Assembly (NCBI RefSeq): GCF_950295315.1
Contig: NC_080171.1
Coordinates: 27,720,682-27,784,681 of the forward strand
Direction of reading: 5' to 3'
DNA length: 64,000 nucleotides
Origin: Erinaceus europaeus
Lineage: Eukaryota > Chordata > Mammalia > Eulipotyphla > Erinaceidae
In this document: positions 1 through 12,539 of the stretch, piece after piece
Layout: each line of letters starts with the position of its first letter
Numbering within the stretch: position 1 is the first letter of the stretch
Notes under the pieces: model-generated
What the model saw: only the letters and a program-made list of their open reading frames with translations
Database searches by the model: none
Told to the model about the DNA's origin: nothing
Translations under genes and position numbers: made by a program

Positions 1-155
1 TATCACTGTTCCTAAAGATGGGGACCCCTCGAGGGGTCCAACCCAAGACTCCCATGGAAGAGGAGCCAGTTCTGAGGCTGAGAGGCAGGGTTCTCAGGGT
101 CTTTCTGCCCTGGGGTGGAGTGGTGGGGGGTCTGACTACAGCTGTTCTGCTCTAG

Positions 156-250
156 GACCTAGAGGGCTCTACTAGCCCAGGGCATCCTGTGCGAGCATGG
201 AGCAAAGTGACCTCGGGCATGGTGCTAGGGGACCAGGAGACCCCAAGCAG
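156..250 (+). CDS. CCDC187: CCDC187 exon (first one visible)
   Basis: Acceptor TGCTCTAG at 148-155 and donor AG/GTGAGT at 251. The 95-nt frame is open from its first base and leaves two bases, which complete a Ser codon with the first base of the exon at 3147. The translation begins [15 protein letters not shown]. No motif is recognised. This exon could instead be preceded by others only a few hundred bases outside the window. Confidence 0.6.
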
Positions 251-3200
251 GTGAGTTCCCAAGGCCTGCTTCCTGGGTGGGTCTACAGGCTGAGGATCTA
301 GCCGGTGGTCCACTGTGGGCTTCTCTGGGAAGAGGTCCCCACCCCGTTCTTGTGCTGCACAGAGCTGAGGACCCTGTCTGTGCTGGTTTTCAACAAGACT
401 CATACCACACAGGGAGGGCTTTCCATACCACTGGGTTGTTGGAAAAGCCATGATGTATTTTTGAATTCTATTTATTTATTTATTTATTTATTTGTTACTT
501 GTATTTGATTTTTATTTAAGACACGTTTTTTTGTTTTTTTTTTTACTGCCTCCAGGGTTATTGCTGGGGCTTGGTGCCTACACTACAAATCCACTGCTCC
601 TGGAGGCCATTTTCTCCATTTTGTTGCCCTTGTTATTACTATTGCCATTGCTGTTGTTGTTGGATAGGACAGAGAGAAATCAAGAGAGGAGGGGAAGACA
701 GAGAAGGGGAGAGAGAAAGATAGACTCTTGAAGACCTGCTTCACCACTTGTGAGGTAACTCCCCCTCCCCGCTCAAGTTCTTAACACTCACATTCTGATT
801 ATTACCCTGGTTTGGTTTGGTTTTCACTGTAGCCTATTGCCTACTGAAGCAGGCAGCTGCTTGGTAGAGTGAAAGCTGGCATTTTAACTTGCTTTGCCTG
901 GGCAGGGCTCTGGGGAAAGTCAAATGGATTCGGAGCAGGGCTAGCCACTGTCTGCCACCTGCCAATGAGGAGGTCTGTGTGACAGAGAACTCCCAGCCAG
1001 GATTGCTGTTTATAACCTGCTCATGTTTCATGGCTCATGACTGGAGGGACAAGCTGGCCTAGAAGTTAGAGGGTCCCGCTGGGGAGTCCACACACCTGGC
1101 CTTCCCTCCTGCCTGAGGCTCCCTCAAATCTGGCTCCTAGGGACTATCTTTTTGTTTATGTGGCACAGGGGAAAGAACCCAGGGCTTCACTCATGCACAG
1201 TACTGCTGGGTTGCCTCTCAGTCCAGTTTTCTTTTATCTTTTTTTTTTTTTTAGTGATTTAATATTGATTTACAAAATTACATGTCAACAAGGGTATGAT
1301 TCCATACAATTCCCACCATCAGAGTTTTGAATTCCCAAACTCTCTATTGTAAGCTACAGCAGTTTCCCTAAGGCTGAAGATATGGGTTAGCTATTATTTC
1401 TACAACTATCTGTCTATATTTGTGTGTGCTACGTGTATAGTATTGTGTGCACTCAACTGGGTGCGCCACTGCCTAGCCCTGTCTATATTTGTATATAACC
1501 TCCTCCCTTTTTAAGGTCCCATCTTCTTTTCCTTTCCAAGCTACACACAGTCCTATTACTATATCCAAATGTCCCTCTCTTTTTCTCTTCTCTCTCCATG
1601 TCCTGATGGAGTTGGAATTCAGAACCTCCTTATCTTCTTCCTCCTATCACTTCTCCCCCACTGGGAGTAAGGATTAAAATTTTTGGGGGGGTGCAGAAGG
1701 TAGGAGTTCTGGCTTCTATAGTTGCTTCTCTGCTGGACATGGAAGTTGGCAGGTCGATCCTATTTCTACCTTTCCCTAGTGGGGTAGGGCTCTGGAGAGG
1801 TGAGGTTCTAGGACACCTTGGTGAGGCTGTCTGCCCAGAGAAGTCAGGATTAAACGTGGTAGTGCCTGAAATTTAGTGGCTGAAAGGTGGCAAGATATAA
1901 AGCAGGACAAAATGGTTCATGAACAGGAACCAAAAAGTAGGAACAGGGCAGATGAGATTAGGGATCTTAGGGTGGAAGGAAGCTAGTAAGTTTGTTTTAG
2001 GCATGTTTCTAGAGGCCCATGACTATCATAGTTTTTGCTTGAGTTTGCTAGCTAGCATAAAGTTGTATAAAAATATTATCTGAGAAAATGGTGTCAGAGT
2101 AGAGAAAAGGGCTAGAAAGTTGGATTAGGGCAGAGAGTATCTCCCATTTTTGAAAAAAAGTCTACTATAAAATTAACTATTTACCCCTGTCCTCCTGACC
2201 TAGGGCCCATATATATTTATATTTAGCACAGAAGCCTATGTAAGTCTGAGCTTGAAGCTCATGGTCACAGGTGAGAACATTGCAGCCAGCCCAATTTTCT
2301 GAACTTTTAAAATTTAACAGTGAGAGGGGGTTGGGTTAAGCAGTGGGTTAAGCACACGTGGCGCAAAGTGCAAGGACCAGCGTAAGGATCCCGGTTTGAG
2401 CCCCTGGCTCCCCACCTGCAGGGGAGTCACTTCACAGGCAGTGAAGCAGGTCTGCAAGTGTCTGTCTTTCCCCCTCTCTGTCTTCCCCTCCTCTCTCCAT
2501 TTCTCTCTGTCCTATCCAACAATGACATCAATAATAAACAACAATAATATCTACAACAACAATAAAACAAGGGCAACAAAAGGGGAAAAATTTGAGAGTG
2601 AGAGAGGAGGAAGGGAGAGAGGAAAGGCACATCAGTACAGCTTCACCATTCATGAATCTCCCCCTGGTGCTGTCCATGTGCTCCTCTGTGGTACCAGGGC
2701 TTGAATCCAAAGGCATGCTGAGTAAGCTATCTTTGGGCATGGGACTGCCTTTGACAGTTGTGGGAGGAGCTTGGGGTGGCCGCCCTTGGCACTAAGTCTG
2801 TCCCCTGGCCCCTGTGGGGAGGACTCCCTCGGCTAGGCTGTGGCAGTTTCTGTGGTTTCCTCTTGATTCCTTTTGTCCTAAAAGTGCACATCCTCAGGCT
2901 ACTCCTTTATTCCAGGGCCACAAGGCAGCCTGGTGTCTTAATTTTTAACTTGTAAGCATTGATACCTGGTCTCATCAAGAGAAGGACACAGATCCCAGGT
3001 GTGTCATCCAGTGAGTGTCGATGCACAGGGCACCTGGGCCACCCAGACCCAGAAACGCTCCCCATCAGCTCCTCCCTCCACAGACAGGGTGGCTCCAACT
3101 CCCAGCTCCTTTCATTGGCTGACACTGCTCCCCTCTCTCCCTGCAGCTTCTGCCTGTGCTTGAACAGAGCCTTAAACCAAGCTGAGACAGGAGACTCTCT

Positions 3201-6200
3201 GAATGACTGGGATGGTGTCCCCTCGATGGCTGCTGCTGGCTCCTCCCAGGGCCCCCTCAGGGTCCAGGGCCTGACCACCTGCAGCCCATGCCCCAGCCTG
3301 TGTATCTACCTGGACCCCAAGGAAGCTGAGCGCCTGGGAATTTCGGACCCCCTGCACCTCCGCCACAAGCAGGCCCGGGTGCAGGCCCTGGAGACCATGG
3401 CCAACATCCTCCAGCAGCGCATCGATATGCTGACTACCAAGCTCCTGCAGCCTGATATGGCAGCTGCCCCAGGGGACCTGGGCAGGGACCACCCCCCTTC
3501 CAGCCCGAGCACTAAGTCTACTCTCCTCATGTCTAAAGCTCCAGGCTGCACCAGGACCGTGGTGCCCAGCAGAGGCAGACGGGCACTCCAGGACTGGGCA
3601 GACAAGCAAAGCAAGCTGCTTTTCACTCCCACCTGCCTCCTGGATAGTGAGACGGTGCCGTGGAGGAGTGACGCCATCAGCAAACCCCAAGGTAGGGCCA
3701 GCCAAGGGGCTGTGATGAGCCCCCTGATTCTCTGTGCCCTTCAATCTCCACTGCAGAAAGGAGGAGGACAGGATGACAATGCTGCAGCTATAGTCTTGGT
3801 CTATGATGAGGTCACATTGGTGACACCTGGCCCACCAATGGCAACCTTTCAGAGTCAATTCTGTTCTTACGGAGGCAGAGAGTCTGACTCTGAGGTGATG
3901 TGACCCCTGCCACCTTCATGCTGACCCCCTAAAGAGAGGCAAGGTGGCCGGACAGGGATCCAGGCTGAGGCTGAAGTCCCAGGCCCTTTCTCTGTGTGGG
4001 AAGTCCCTCTCACCTACCCATGGGGACTGAAATCTTGGCGTCCATCTTTCCTAAGAGTTTGAGGAGAACCTGGAGAGTGCAGACTTGGAGAAGAGGCTAG
4101 CAAGACACACGACTTCCCTCGGGGATCTCAGCACCTTTGCAAGGAGGTAAGGGTCCTTTACACCCTGTCCAGGTCCCTGTCTTTTGCATAACCATCATGC
4201 TGTCTCCCAAGCCCAGGTCCCTGTCTTTTGGTCTTTGGGCCTCACTCTTGAGCAAGCAGTCCCCAGTGGACACTCCTCCACCCCCATCCCTGCATGCACT
4301 CCTCTGTGCTGGTCTAGGTCCTGGGACACAGTTGCCAGGCTTCCCTGATGGGCAGACTGACTGTGTACGGGGGCATTGACCCAGGCAGTGCCCCATCCTG
4401 GCCCCCACTCCCATCTCAGGACCACCTGTATGCAGGCCTCATCTTCTCTCATAGCTACACCAGAAGCCCTGACTGGGATCTTCTCTGGGGCCACTCTGCT
4501 CTGGGTCCCTTCGAAGGTGGTTCGGAGTCTGGAGGCAGACAGGTGACTTCCTTTGGAGAGTGAACCGATTTCATTGCCTGTTGTAGCCAGTGTGTTACTG
4601 GTTGGCCTGGTCCTGACTGAGGTTCAGTACCAACAACTGCTTTCCACAGGGCCTTCTGCTTTCCCACCTGCATCCCAGGAGCCCTGCCTGTGCTACTCTA
4701 GGGTTCCTTTGCTGCTGCTTTCTGTCCCCTCTCCCTTAGTCTACTTCTGCTGCTAGTAGCCTACCCAGTGCCTGGACTGCAAGGGGTCCTGTCCTGCCAT
4801 TTATGCCTATGAGGGTCTCCCAGCTGGAATCAGGTGGAGGTTCTACAAGGCTGGTCTGCTAAGGGCAGCCTGACTTTTATTGAACAGCCAAAGCACATAG
4901 GTACTGTGGGGTTTCCTACAGCCCCTACCCCCATAGCACCCCAGGAACTGTCCTTTCACCACAGCTGACTGCCTAGCCTCCCCTTCCTAGGCCAGAGCAG
5001 ACATGGTTCCCTGTCTGGTCTTTCCAGCACTGAGGGGTACCTGTCCACCCCACCCCCCACCTTCCTTCCATGTGGCCCTCCTTCCCCAGCTCCTGGTTAT
5101 ACCCAAGGTTCTCAGGGCACCTCACCTTTCATCTGGAACAGCAGCCCAAGGCAATTATTGCCCCAGGAAAAGGGGGTTCCTGGCTGGAACCTGGGGTTGG
5201 GGGCCAGGAAGCCTAGGGGGTTGTGGGGGAAGGTGTTCAGCATGGTATCTAGTAACAGAGATGAAACAAGTCGGTGATTGATTGGGGGAGGGGGCATAAA
5301 GTCGTTGACCTTAAGAAAAGTCACACCTCCAAGGAGTGGGGGTGTGGGGAGGGACTGCGTTTGGCATTTGCTTCGCTGAGGCCTGCCTCATGGACTCCCG
5401 AGGTCCCCCCCACCCAAGACCTTGTCTTGGATCAGTTGGTGGCTTGAATGAATGCCACCAGCAGGGGGCAGCACTGGGCTAGACTTCTCCGCACTCCCTC
5501 TCCAGAGGTTCTGTTCAATGTCTTTGCTCTTCACCTCCCAATCCTGTCCAGCTGGTCTCAGTACAGACAGAATCAGGGGGCACTCGGCCCTGGGGCATTG
5601 CCGTATGGGACAGCACTGGACACTCTCTCCCCTTCTCAGACCCCATGACTGGGACGAGAGAGGGCAGAGGCAGGGTTCATAGTCAGGACATGTGCCCTGG
5701 AGGACTTGGTATCCTTAGAATGTAGAGAACAGGTAGCCCAGTGGGTTAGCGCAGGTGGCGTAAAGCGCAAGGACCGGCGTAAGGATCCCAGTTTGAGTCC
5801 TCGGCTCCCCACCTGTAGGGGAGTGGCTTCATTGGCGGTGAAGCAGGTCTGCAGGTGTCTGTCTTTCTCTCCCCCTCTCTGTCTTCCCCTCTTCTCTCCA
5901 TTTCTCTCTGTCCTATCCTACAAGGATGACATCAATAACAACAACAATAATAATACAACAATAAAACAACAGGGACAAAAAAAGAGAGCAAATAAATATA
6001 AAAAAACTTTAAAGAAAAGAATGTAGAGAACAAGTTTCACTGGGTTCTCTGTGTCCGAGACGGGCAGCCAGGCCAGCTGTCCCTGCCATCACCATCCATG
6101 CCACATGTGGCTGTGTGCCTGCTAGCCTGGACCCTCCCTGGGCTCTAGAATGAGGAGGTACTCTTAGCTCTCCTCCACCCAACCACCCCTCAGCCCAGTG

Positions 6201-9200
6201 TCTGAGTCAGCTCCTTTCTGAGCTGTGACTATGGTGCTCAGTTGTGAGTGTGTGTGTGTGTGTGGGGGGGGGGGTTGAAGATTCAGGACCCCCTGGGTGC
6301 CCTGTCTACCCATCCCCCACCTCCTAACAGTCCTTCCTGCTCCATCTCCCCACCAGACAGGGTCACTGTGGCTTCCTGCCCACAGAACACCTGGCTCACA
6401 GCAGGTGCCAGAACACCTGGGGCAGCTGGAGGGGCAGGCAGTGCACCGTCTCCCTGCTTCCCAACCTCTCCCAGAGGGCCCATGTGCCCTGGGGGACAGG
6501 TGTGAGCTCTAATGAGAAACATGAAGCCTTCACCACTCACATTCATTTGCAGTGTCCCCTCAGGCCCTCTGGGCACCTCTCCTCCTGCCCCTGGCACCTG
6601 TTCTCTTGGGAAGCACCCCAGTTCACACTGGCCTTGTAATCTCATTTTTACGGTTCCTGCAGCCAGCCTGGGAAGGTTTCCCAGTCCAATTGCCCTGCTT
6701 TGCCCCCTGCTTCCTCCTTCCTCACCCCCAGCTGCTTTGGCTCCCTCTGCAAGACAGGGTGGTGGTACCTCAGGACAGAAGGCAGAAGAGACCTGGGGTG
6801 AAGGTCTATGCCTGGTGCCTGCCACACCCATGGTGGCTTCCCCCAAGGAGCTTATTGCCCTGAAGCCCAGCATCAGGTCCTGACAGTGACCATGGAATCT
6901 GGGCTTCCTGCCTGAGGATTGGTCCCTTGAGGCTCAAGGGGACAAGTGCAGGCACCACCAAGCCAGTGGACTCCCTGCCTCCTGCATACCCACTGCCAGC
7001 TGCTCATGTGTGTGTTTCCATGTTCCCAGCTCACACAGGGTCACGCCAGACCCCTCCTGTGGCTCCCTGAAACTAGAGGACATGCTGGTGCCCCCCAGGG
7101 TGAGCCCAGTTGAGCCGTGGACAGTCCGGAGCTTCGGTAAGGGCGAGCCTGTGGACAGGCCCTGGGCTGGCTGGTCGGGTATCCAGGGAGATGCATCAGG
7201 GACCCTCTTCACCACCTAGAACTCCAGCAAGCTCTTTGCGGGTAGAAAACACTTTTCTGAATGGAGTACATCCACACAGTGTATTAAAGCTTTCTGGAGG
7301 CTTTGGGGATCCTCAGTCTGCTTTGTGCTCCCGACTCACTCTGTGTGATGATGCTGGTGGGCTGGCAGCCAGCGGCCAGTTCTGTGTCAACTCTGCCCAC
7401 TCCTTTGCTCCTGAGGGCCCCATTCCTAGTGACAGAGGAGGGAGTCTCCAAGCCAGCGCTGGGCTCACAACTTTATTCTGAACCTTGGGGCCTGCAGAGA
7501 GGAAGGGGTGCTGTGGGGAGCTTCTGCACAGAGTGGGTTCAGAGTGGGGGTTCAGGGATGCAGCCCAACCCTATCGCAGCATCTGGAAGTGAGCATCATT
7601 GCTCTCCATTGATTTTTCTGGGAAAAATTTGAAGCCAGAAAGTGAGATGTGCTCAGGTCTCACAGGAGAGTCAGCAGTAGTGGTGCATCCAGAGTGAGCC
7701 CCCAATATGCCCAGCCCCAATGAGCAGTCCCAATATGACCTGAAACTCCTTAAGGGATGGGAAAAATGGTACCTGTCTTATAGTGAGGCTCCTGGGGGGG
7801 GGAGGGTGTATGGAGCTCGAGATTCCAGACCCTGGACTCAGGTCCACAGAGCTGGGGTGTTCCTCAGGCCTCTGGGATGCGGTGAACCCCTTCTGAAGGA
7901 GAAGCTCCTCTCAGGGCTACATGGTCACAGATGCCTGTCCTGCCCTGGCAGACACAGGATTCCCAGACCAGAGGGGCATCTGGTGCCTGTCTCACAGGCT
8001 GCAAAAAGCACTCCTGCCAGATCAGGGCCTCCTGGAGCCCATGCTGTGTGTGTGTGTGATCTGGGACACATGTGAGCACAGATGTGAGTGTATGTGTGTG
8101 TGTACATGTGTGTGTAGAGGGGCCTGGGCATGGCTCGCAACTTAGTCCTCTGTGGAAGGGGAGCACAGGCTGTCTATCCCATGTTACCCCTGCCCTGGGG
8201 CCCTGGGGGAAGTGCAGACCATGGCTCCATCTCCTCCCATCTCTTGAGAGACACATTCACCTGTTTGCTCATCACCTTGATTCATTTGCACCCACTGGCT
8301 GAGTCCAGGCTAGACTGGCTCTGGCCCAGGTTCTGGATGCTTTCAGGGGATAGGTGTCCAGGATGTGCAGGTAACAATAACAGGACAGGTCTGGAGGGAA
8401 CAGTGAGGGAGAGCCTGCAGCTCATTCTCCAGCACTCCTTCCACCCAGAGCATAACACCTGGATTAGGGCAGAGAGCTGGGGGTGGGGGAGCACCCCAGG
8501 ATGGGCTGGGACAGGAACCAGTGTTCTGCCCATCCCCTTCCAGAGGGCTGGTAAGTGGGGATCTAGATTAGTAAGGGTCACTACACTCAGGGGGTCTGGC
8601 TGCAGGAGAGTCAACACTAGTGGTGAATTCAAACTGAGCCCCCAATTTGCTCAACCCCCTGAGCAGCCCTAGATGAAGCCTGTATCCCTAACAGGGTGAG
8701 GAAGGGATATGGTGGAGCCTTCTATACAGAGCTGGCTGGTTATGTATTTATTTAATTATTTTATTGCCACTAGGGTTATTGCTGGGGCTTGGTGCCAACA
8801 CTGAAAATCCACAGTTCCCAGAGGCTTGCCCTTCCTTCCTTCCTTCCTTCCTTCCTTCCTTCCTTCCTTCCTTTCTTTCTTTTCTATTTTACTTGATAAG
8901 ACAAAGAAATTGAGGGGGACATAGAGATGGATAATGAAAGAGAGACACCTGTAGGCCTGCTTCACCACTCGTGAAGCATCTCCCCTGCAGGTGGGGAGCA
9001 GTAGCTTGAACCCAGGGCCTTGCACATGGTAATGTGTGCTCAACCAGGTGTGCCGCTGCCCAGGCTTTGAGCCTGAATAATTCTACCACTCCCAGTAGAC
9101 TTTTTTTTTTCCCAAAGAGAGAGTGAGAGGGAGTCTTTCTTTTTCTTCTACCGTTTGCCCTTCTTCCGTAGCCAGTCAACAGCGTCAGGTTGAGCCTGAT

Positions 9201-12200
9201 GTAAAGTTTCGAGACCTCCTTTGAATCTGGAGAGGTGGCAGTCCTTGACTATGTGTGTCTGGAGCCACAGGGGCAGTTCGGGTCATCTCTGGCTCCCCAG
9301 CGATGGAATATAGCGGCGCACAGGCCATGGCCTGTTCGATAGCGATTGAGGAGGGCCCAATCATAACGTGCTAGGTCAAAGCCGGGTTGACACTTGCAGG
9401 GGTCTGTGATGAGGTGTTTGTTCTTTACCTCGGCTGACTGCCAACTCTGTTTCCAAGAGTCTGGAACAGAGAAGTTCAGTGTAGACGTAGGAGACCAGAT
9501 TGGATGACGAGACGTCAAGCGTTGGACAGGGTGGGCGAAGATATCCGCGTATATTGGCAGGTCCGGTCGAGCGTAGACGTGGGAAATGAACTTAGATGAT
9601 GCCGCATCCCGACGAATATCTGGCGGGGCGATGTTGCTAAGAACTGGCAGCCATGGAACTGAGGTGGAACGAATGGTTCCAGAAATTATCCTCATGGAGG
9701 AATATAATTTGGAATCGACCAAGTGGACATGGGGGCTACGGAACCATACTGGGGCACAGTATTCTGCAGTGGAATAGCATAATGCCAGAGATGAGAGGTG
9801 AGAGGGAGTGAGGCACCACAACATTAATCTACCACTTACAGCATCCCCTTTGCATGGTGCTCCTATGTGGTGACAGGGGGTTTGAGCTCAGGTCCTCACA
9901 AATGGTAAAGTGTGTGCTTTACTGGTCAAACTGTATCCCAACCCCCAGGGGGCACCCTTTTACAAGTTCCATGATGATGGGCAGTCTGAGTGTCTCCTCA
10001 CTCTGGGGCGGGGGGGGGGGGGAGAGACCCCAGCCCAGCCCAGCCCACTGAAGGGCAGTGAGTCCCCAGGCCTGCCCCACTATGGCTGCAGGGAGCAGTG
10101 GTTGTAGCCCATCCATCATGTTCACTCCTGCAACCTTTGTGGCCTGGAGACCTTCGTCAGGGCTGGTCTGACACAGCTGAACCTGCAGGCAGTAGTCTGG
10201 TTGCAGTAGGTTCCAGAAAGCTGGGAGAACTTGGGGGTAAGTTCTACTGGCCCCTCTCTTCTGTCAGCAGGGAGTTAAGACTAAAAGCTAGTCAGTTGGG
10301 GACAGCCTCTGTGCTGTGTCCATATCCCTTGGTCCTTTCCTTGTTCCCATGGGTGCCCCTGGCTGTTGGCCCGGTAATGCCCAGGAGGTGGTGGGAGGCA
10401 TATGACATGTCAGAGGCAGCTCTACTGGGAGCCCATGGGAGAGGCATGAGAGCAGAGCCAGGGCCTCTCAAACTTCCACCCCCCAGAAGGACAACTGTCA
10501 GAAGCTGACTGAAATGACCAAGGACTTGAGTTGTGACCCATGAGTCAAGGTCTGGAAGGTCCTGAACTTCCTGTTGTGTGTTCTCTGGAGGAACAATCAG
10601 TGGACTGCCTGGTATGAAACAGGGACAAAGAGCAGTGTCTTCCAGCAGAGCTGTCCTCTCCCCATGGGACAAGGGGCTAGGCCACAAGTGCTGAGAGAAG
10701 AAAAAGGAGCCTGGCTGCAGAGACCCCAGCCCAGCCCAGTCTAGCCGAGTCCACTGAAGAGCAGTGAGTCCCCGGGCCTGCTGCACCCCCATAACTACTG
10801 TGACTTTCCCAGAAAGGACACAGGGTATTACTGCCTCCATCTACAATGTCACTATCCCTTGCTCTTCCCTCTTCCATGAAAAAGTCCCTCCTGGAACTCT
10901 GAGCTCTGAGCTCTGGTCTGAGTAGGGCAACTGGACTTTGGGAAGAACTCAAGCAGGCCCAGTGTCAGGCCTTTGGAAAAATCTGATCCCCTCCTGGGAG
11001 CTCTCCCCTATTCTTTATCTCCTCTGCAGAACTCTGCTTGGGTATACCAGAGCAGGATCGCTGGTGACCAAGAGCCAAAGCAGTGAGCACGATCCATAGT
11101 GTTTTTTCCCAGGCTCAAGGCAGATGTGTCCTTTAGGAAGCCACCTGGAACAACACTACTACCAGATAGCTAGATTCTTTGACTTTGCTGTAGGAAAGAA
11201 ATGAGGAATGAGTCATTGGATAGCAGGTGTAAACTCACGTGAATTCAGCAAGTTTTCACAAGGAAAGTAAGGGAGGAGGAGGAGAGCAGCCAGAGAGCTG
11301 TCTCTATAGGAGAGGGAGCCCTGAATTTCTCTGTGTCTCAGTTTATTTCTAGTTTCTTTTAAAATTTAAAAAAATATATTTATATTTATTTTTCCTTTTT
11401 TTGCCCTTATTGTTTTTTATTGTTGTTATAGTTATTATTGTTGATGTCGTCATTGTTAGATAGGACAGAGAGAAATGGAGAGAGGAGAGGAAGACAGAGA
11501 GGGGGAGAGAAAGAGAGACACCTGCAGACCTGCTTCACCGCCTGTGAAGCGACTCCCCTGCAGCTGGGGAGCCGGGGGCTCACCGGGATCCTTCTGCTGG
11601 TCCTTGTGCCATGTGCACTTAACCTGCTGTGCTACCACTCGACTGACTCCCCTATTTCTAGTTTCTTAAGAAATTGAGGGGACATCTTCCAAAACTTTCT
11701 CCATTTTCTCATGGCTTGGGGTGGCTGTATCAACTCTTCACTGTTTTTCCCAGCTGCAAAGAGAACCCAAGGCCACATGTTATCAGGAGAACAGAGCCTT
11801 CTGTCCTGGGTCCAGCTGCCGTTTAACTCCCAGAACAGCAAAAAGCTATTCAAGAATGTGGCTGGTTCCAGCCAAGGACTTGGGGAGGGGCTTAAAGGCC
11901 AGGCTTTCTTTTTAACATATCTGAAGAAGACTGTGGGCTCACTTTTCACCCACCCTTACCTGTATGCCTCCATGTCGGCTGCTCTCCACTGTAGTTTCTC
12001 TGTGGGCTGGACCCTTGTTCTCACTCCAGCTCCAGCCTTGAACCAGTGAGGGCCATGTTTGAGGTGCCTAGGACATTTGCTGAGAGGTAGATGAGTGTCC
12101 AGCACTTAAAGCCCCCTGAGCCAGACACTGTGTGCCCCACATGGCACCATGCAGATCTCATCTTCCATCCTCATGTTTACAGGGGGATTTGTACTTAGTG

Positions 12201-12507
12201 GGCACCCAGCTCTTCAAGAAGTGGCAGAAGACATTCAAATACAGCTCTGAGTTTTTTCACTTTGGTTATTACCAGGAGGATGACACCATTCCACAGAATG
12301 TTCTGGAGTGAGACATCTAGCACCATGTTGTCTGATGGACTTCTAGACTCAAATTTCTCTTACCACCTTTTCCCGTGAAATCTTCTAGACTCATACATTG
12401 AGCATTGCATTGTCCAGTGGAACTCTCTGGGGTGAGGGGATGCTTTGCAAAGCTCCTGGTCACATGTGGTTGTCAAACCAATGAAATGTGGCCAGAGTGA
12501 CTGATTA

Positions 12508-12539
<32 letters not shown>

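Noticed and set aside
2340..2420. tRNA-like A and B boxes in this and dozens of other places
   Set aside because: They are SINE heads: followed by the SINE body and tail, without intact tRNA arms.
3172..3858. Long reverse-strand ORFs (up to 228 codons) opposite the CCDC187 exon at 3147
   Set aside because: They mirror a GC-rich coding exon; no recognisable product, and the + strand has splice sites and phase continuity.
6283..6873. 196-codon reverse ORF
   Set aside because: Overlaps two CCDC187 exons in antisense; no recognisable domain.
8828..8880. Regular short repeats that could suggest an array
   Set aside because: Simple CCTT microsatellite from a SINE tail; no spacer-repeat organisation, and CRISPR is not expected in a mammalian genome.
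9586..9777. + strand ORF within the Vingi copy
   Set aside because: Antisense shadow of the retrotransposon protein on the minus strand.
12176..12311. ACAG/GGGGATTTG segment open for 42 codons ([15 protein letters not shown]...)
   Set aside because: Looks protein-like but has no usable donor, a stop at 12309-12311, and is not needed to join CCDC187 exons in phase.
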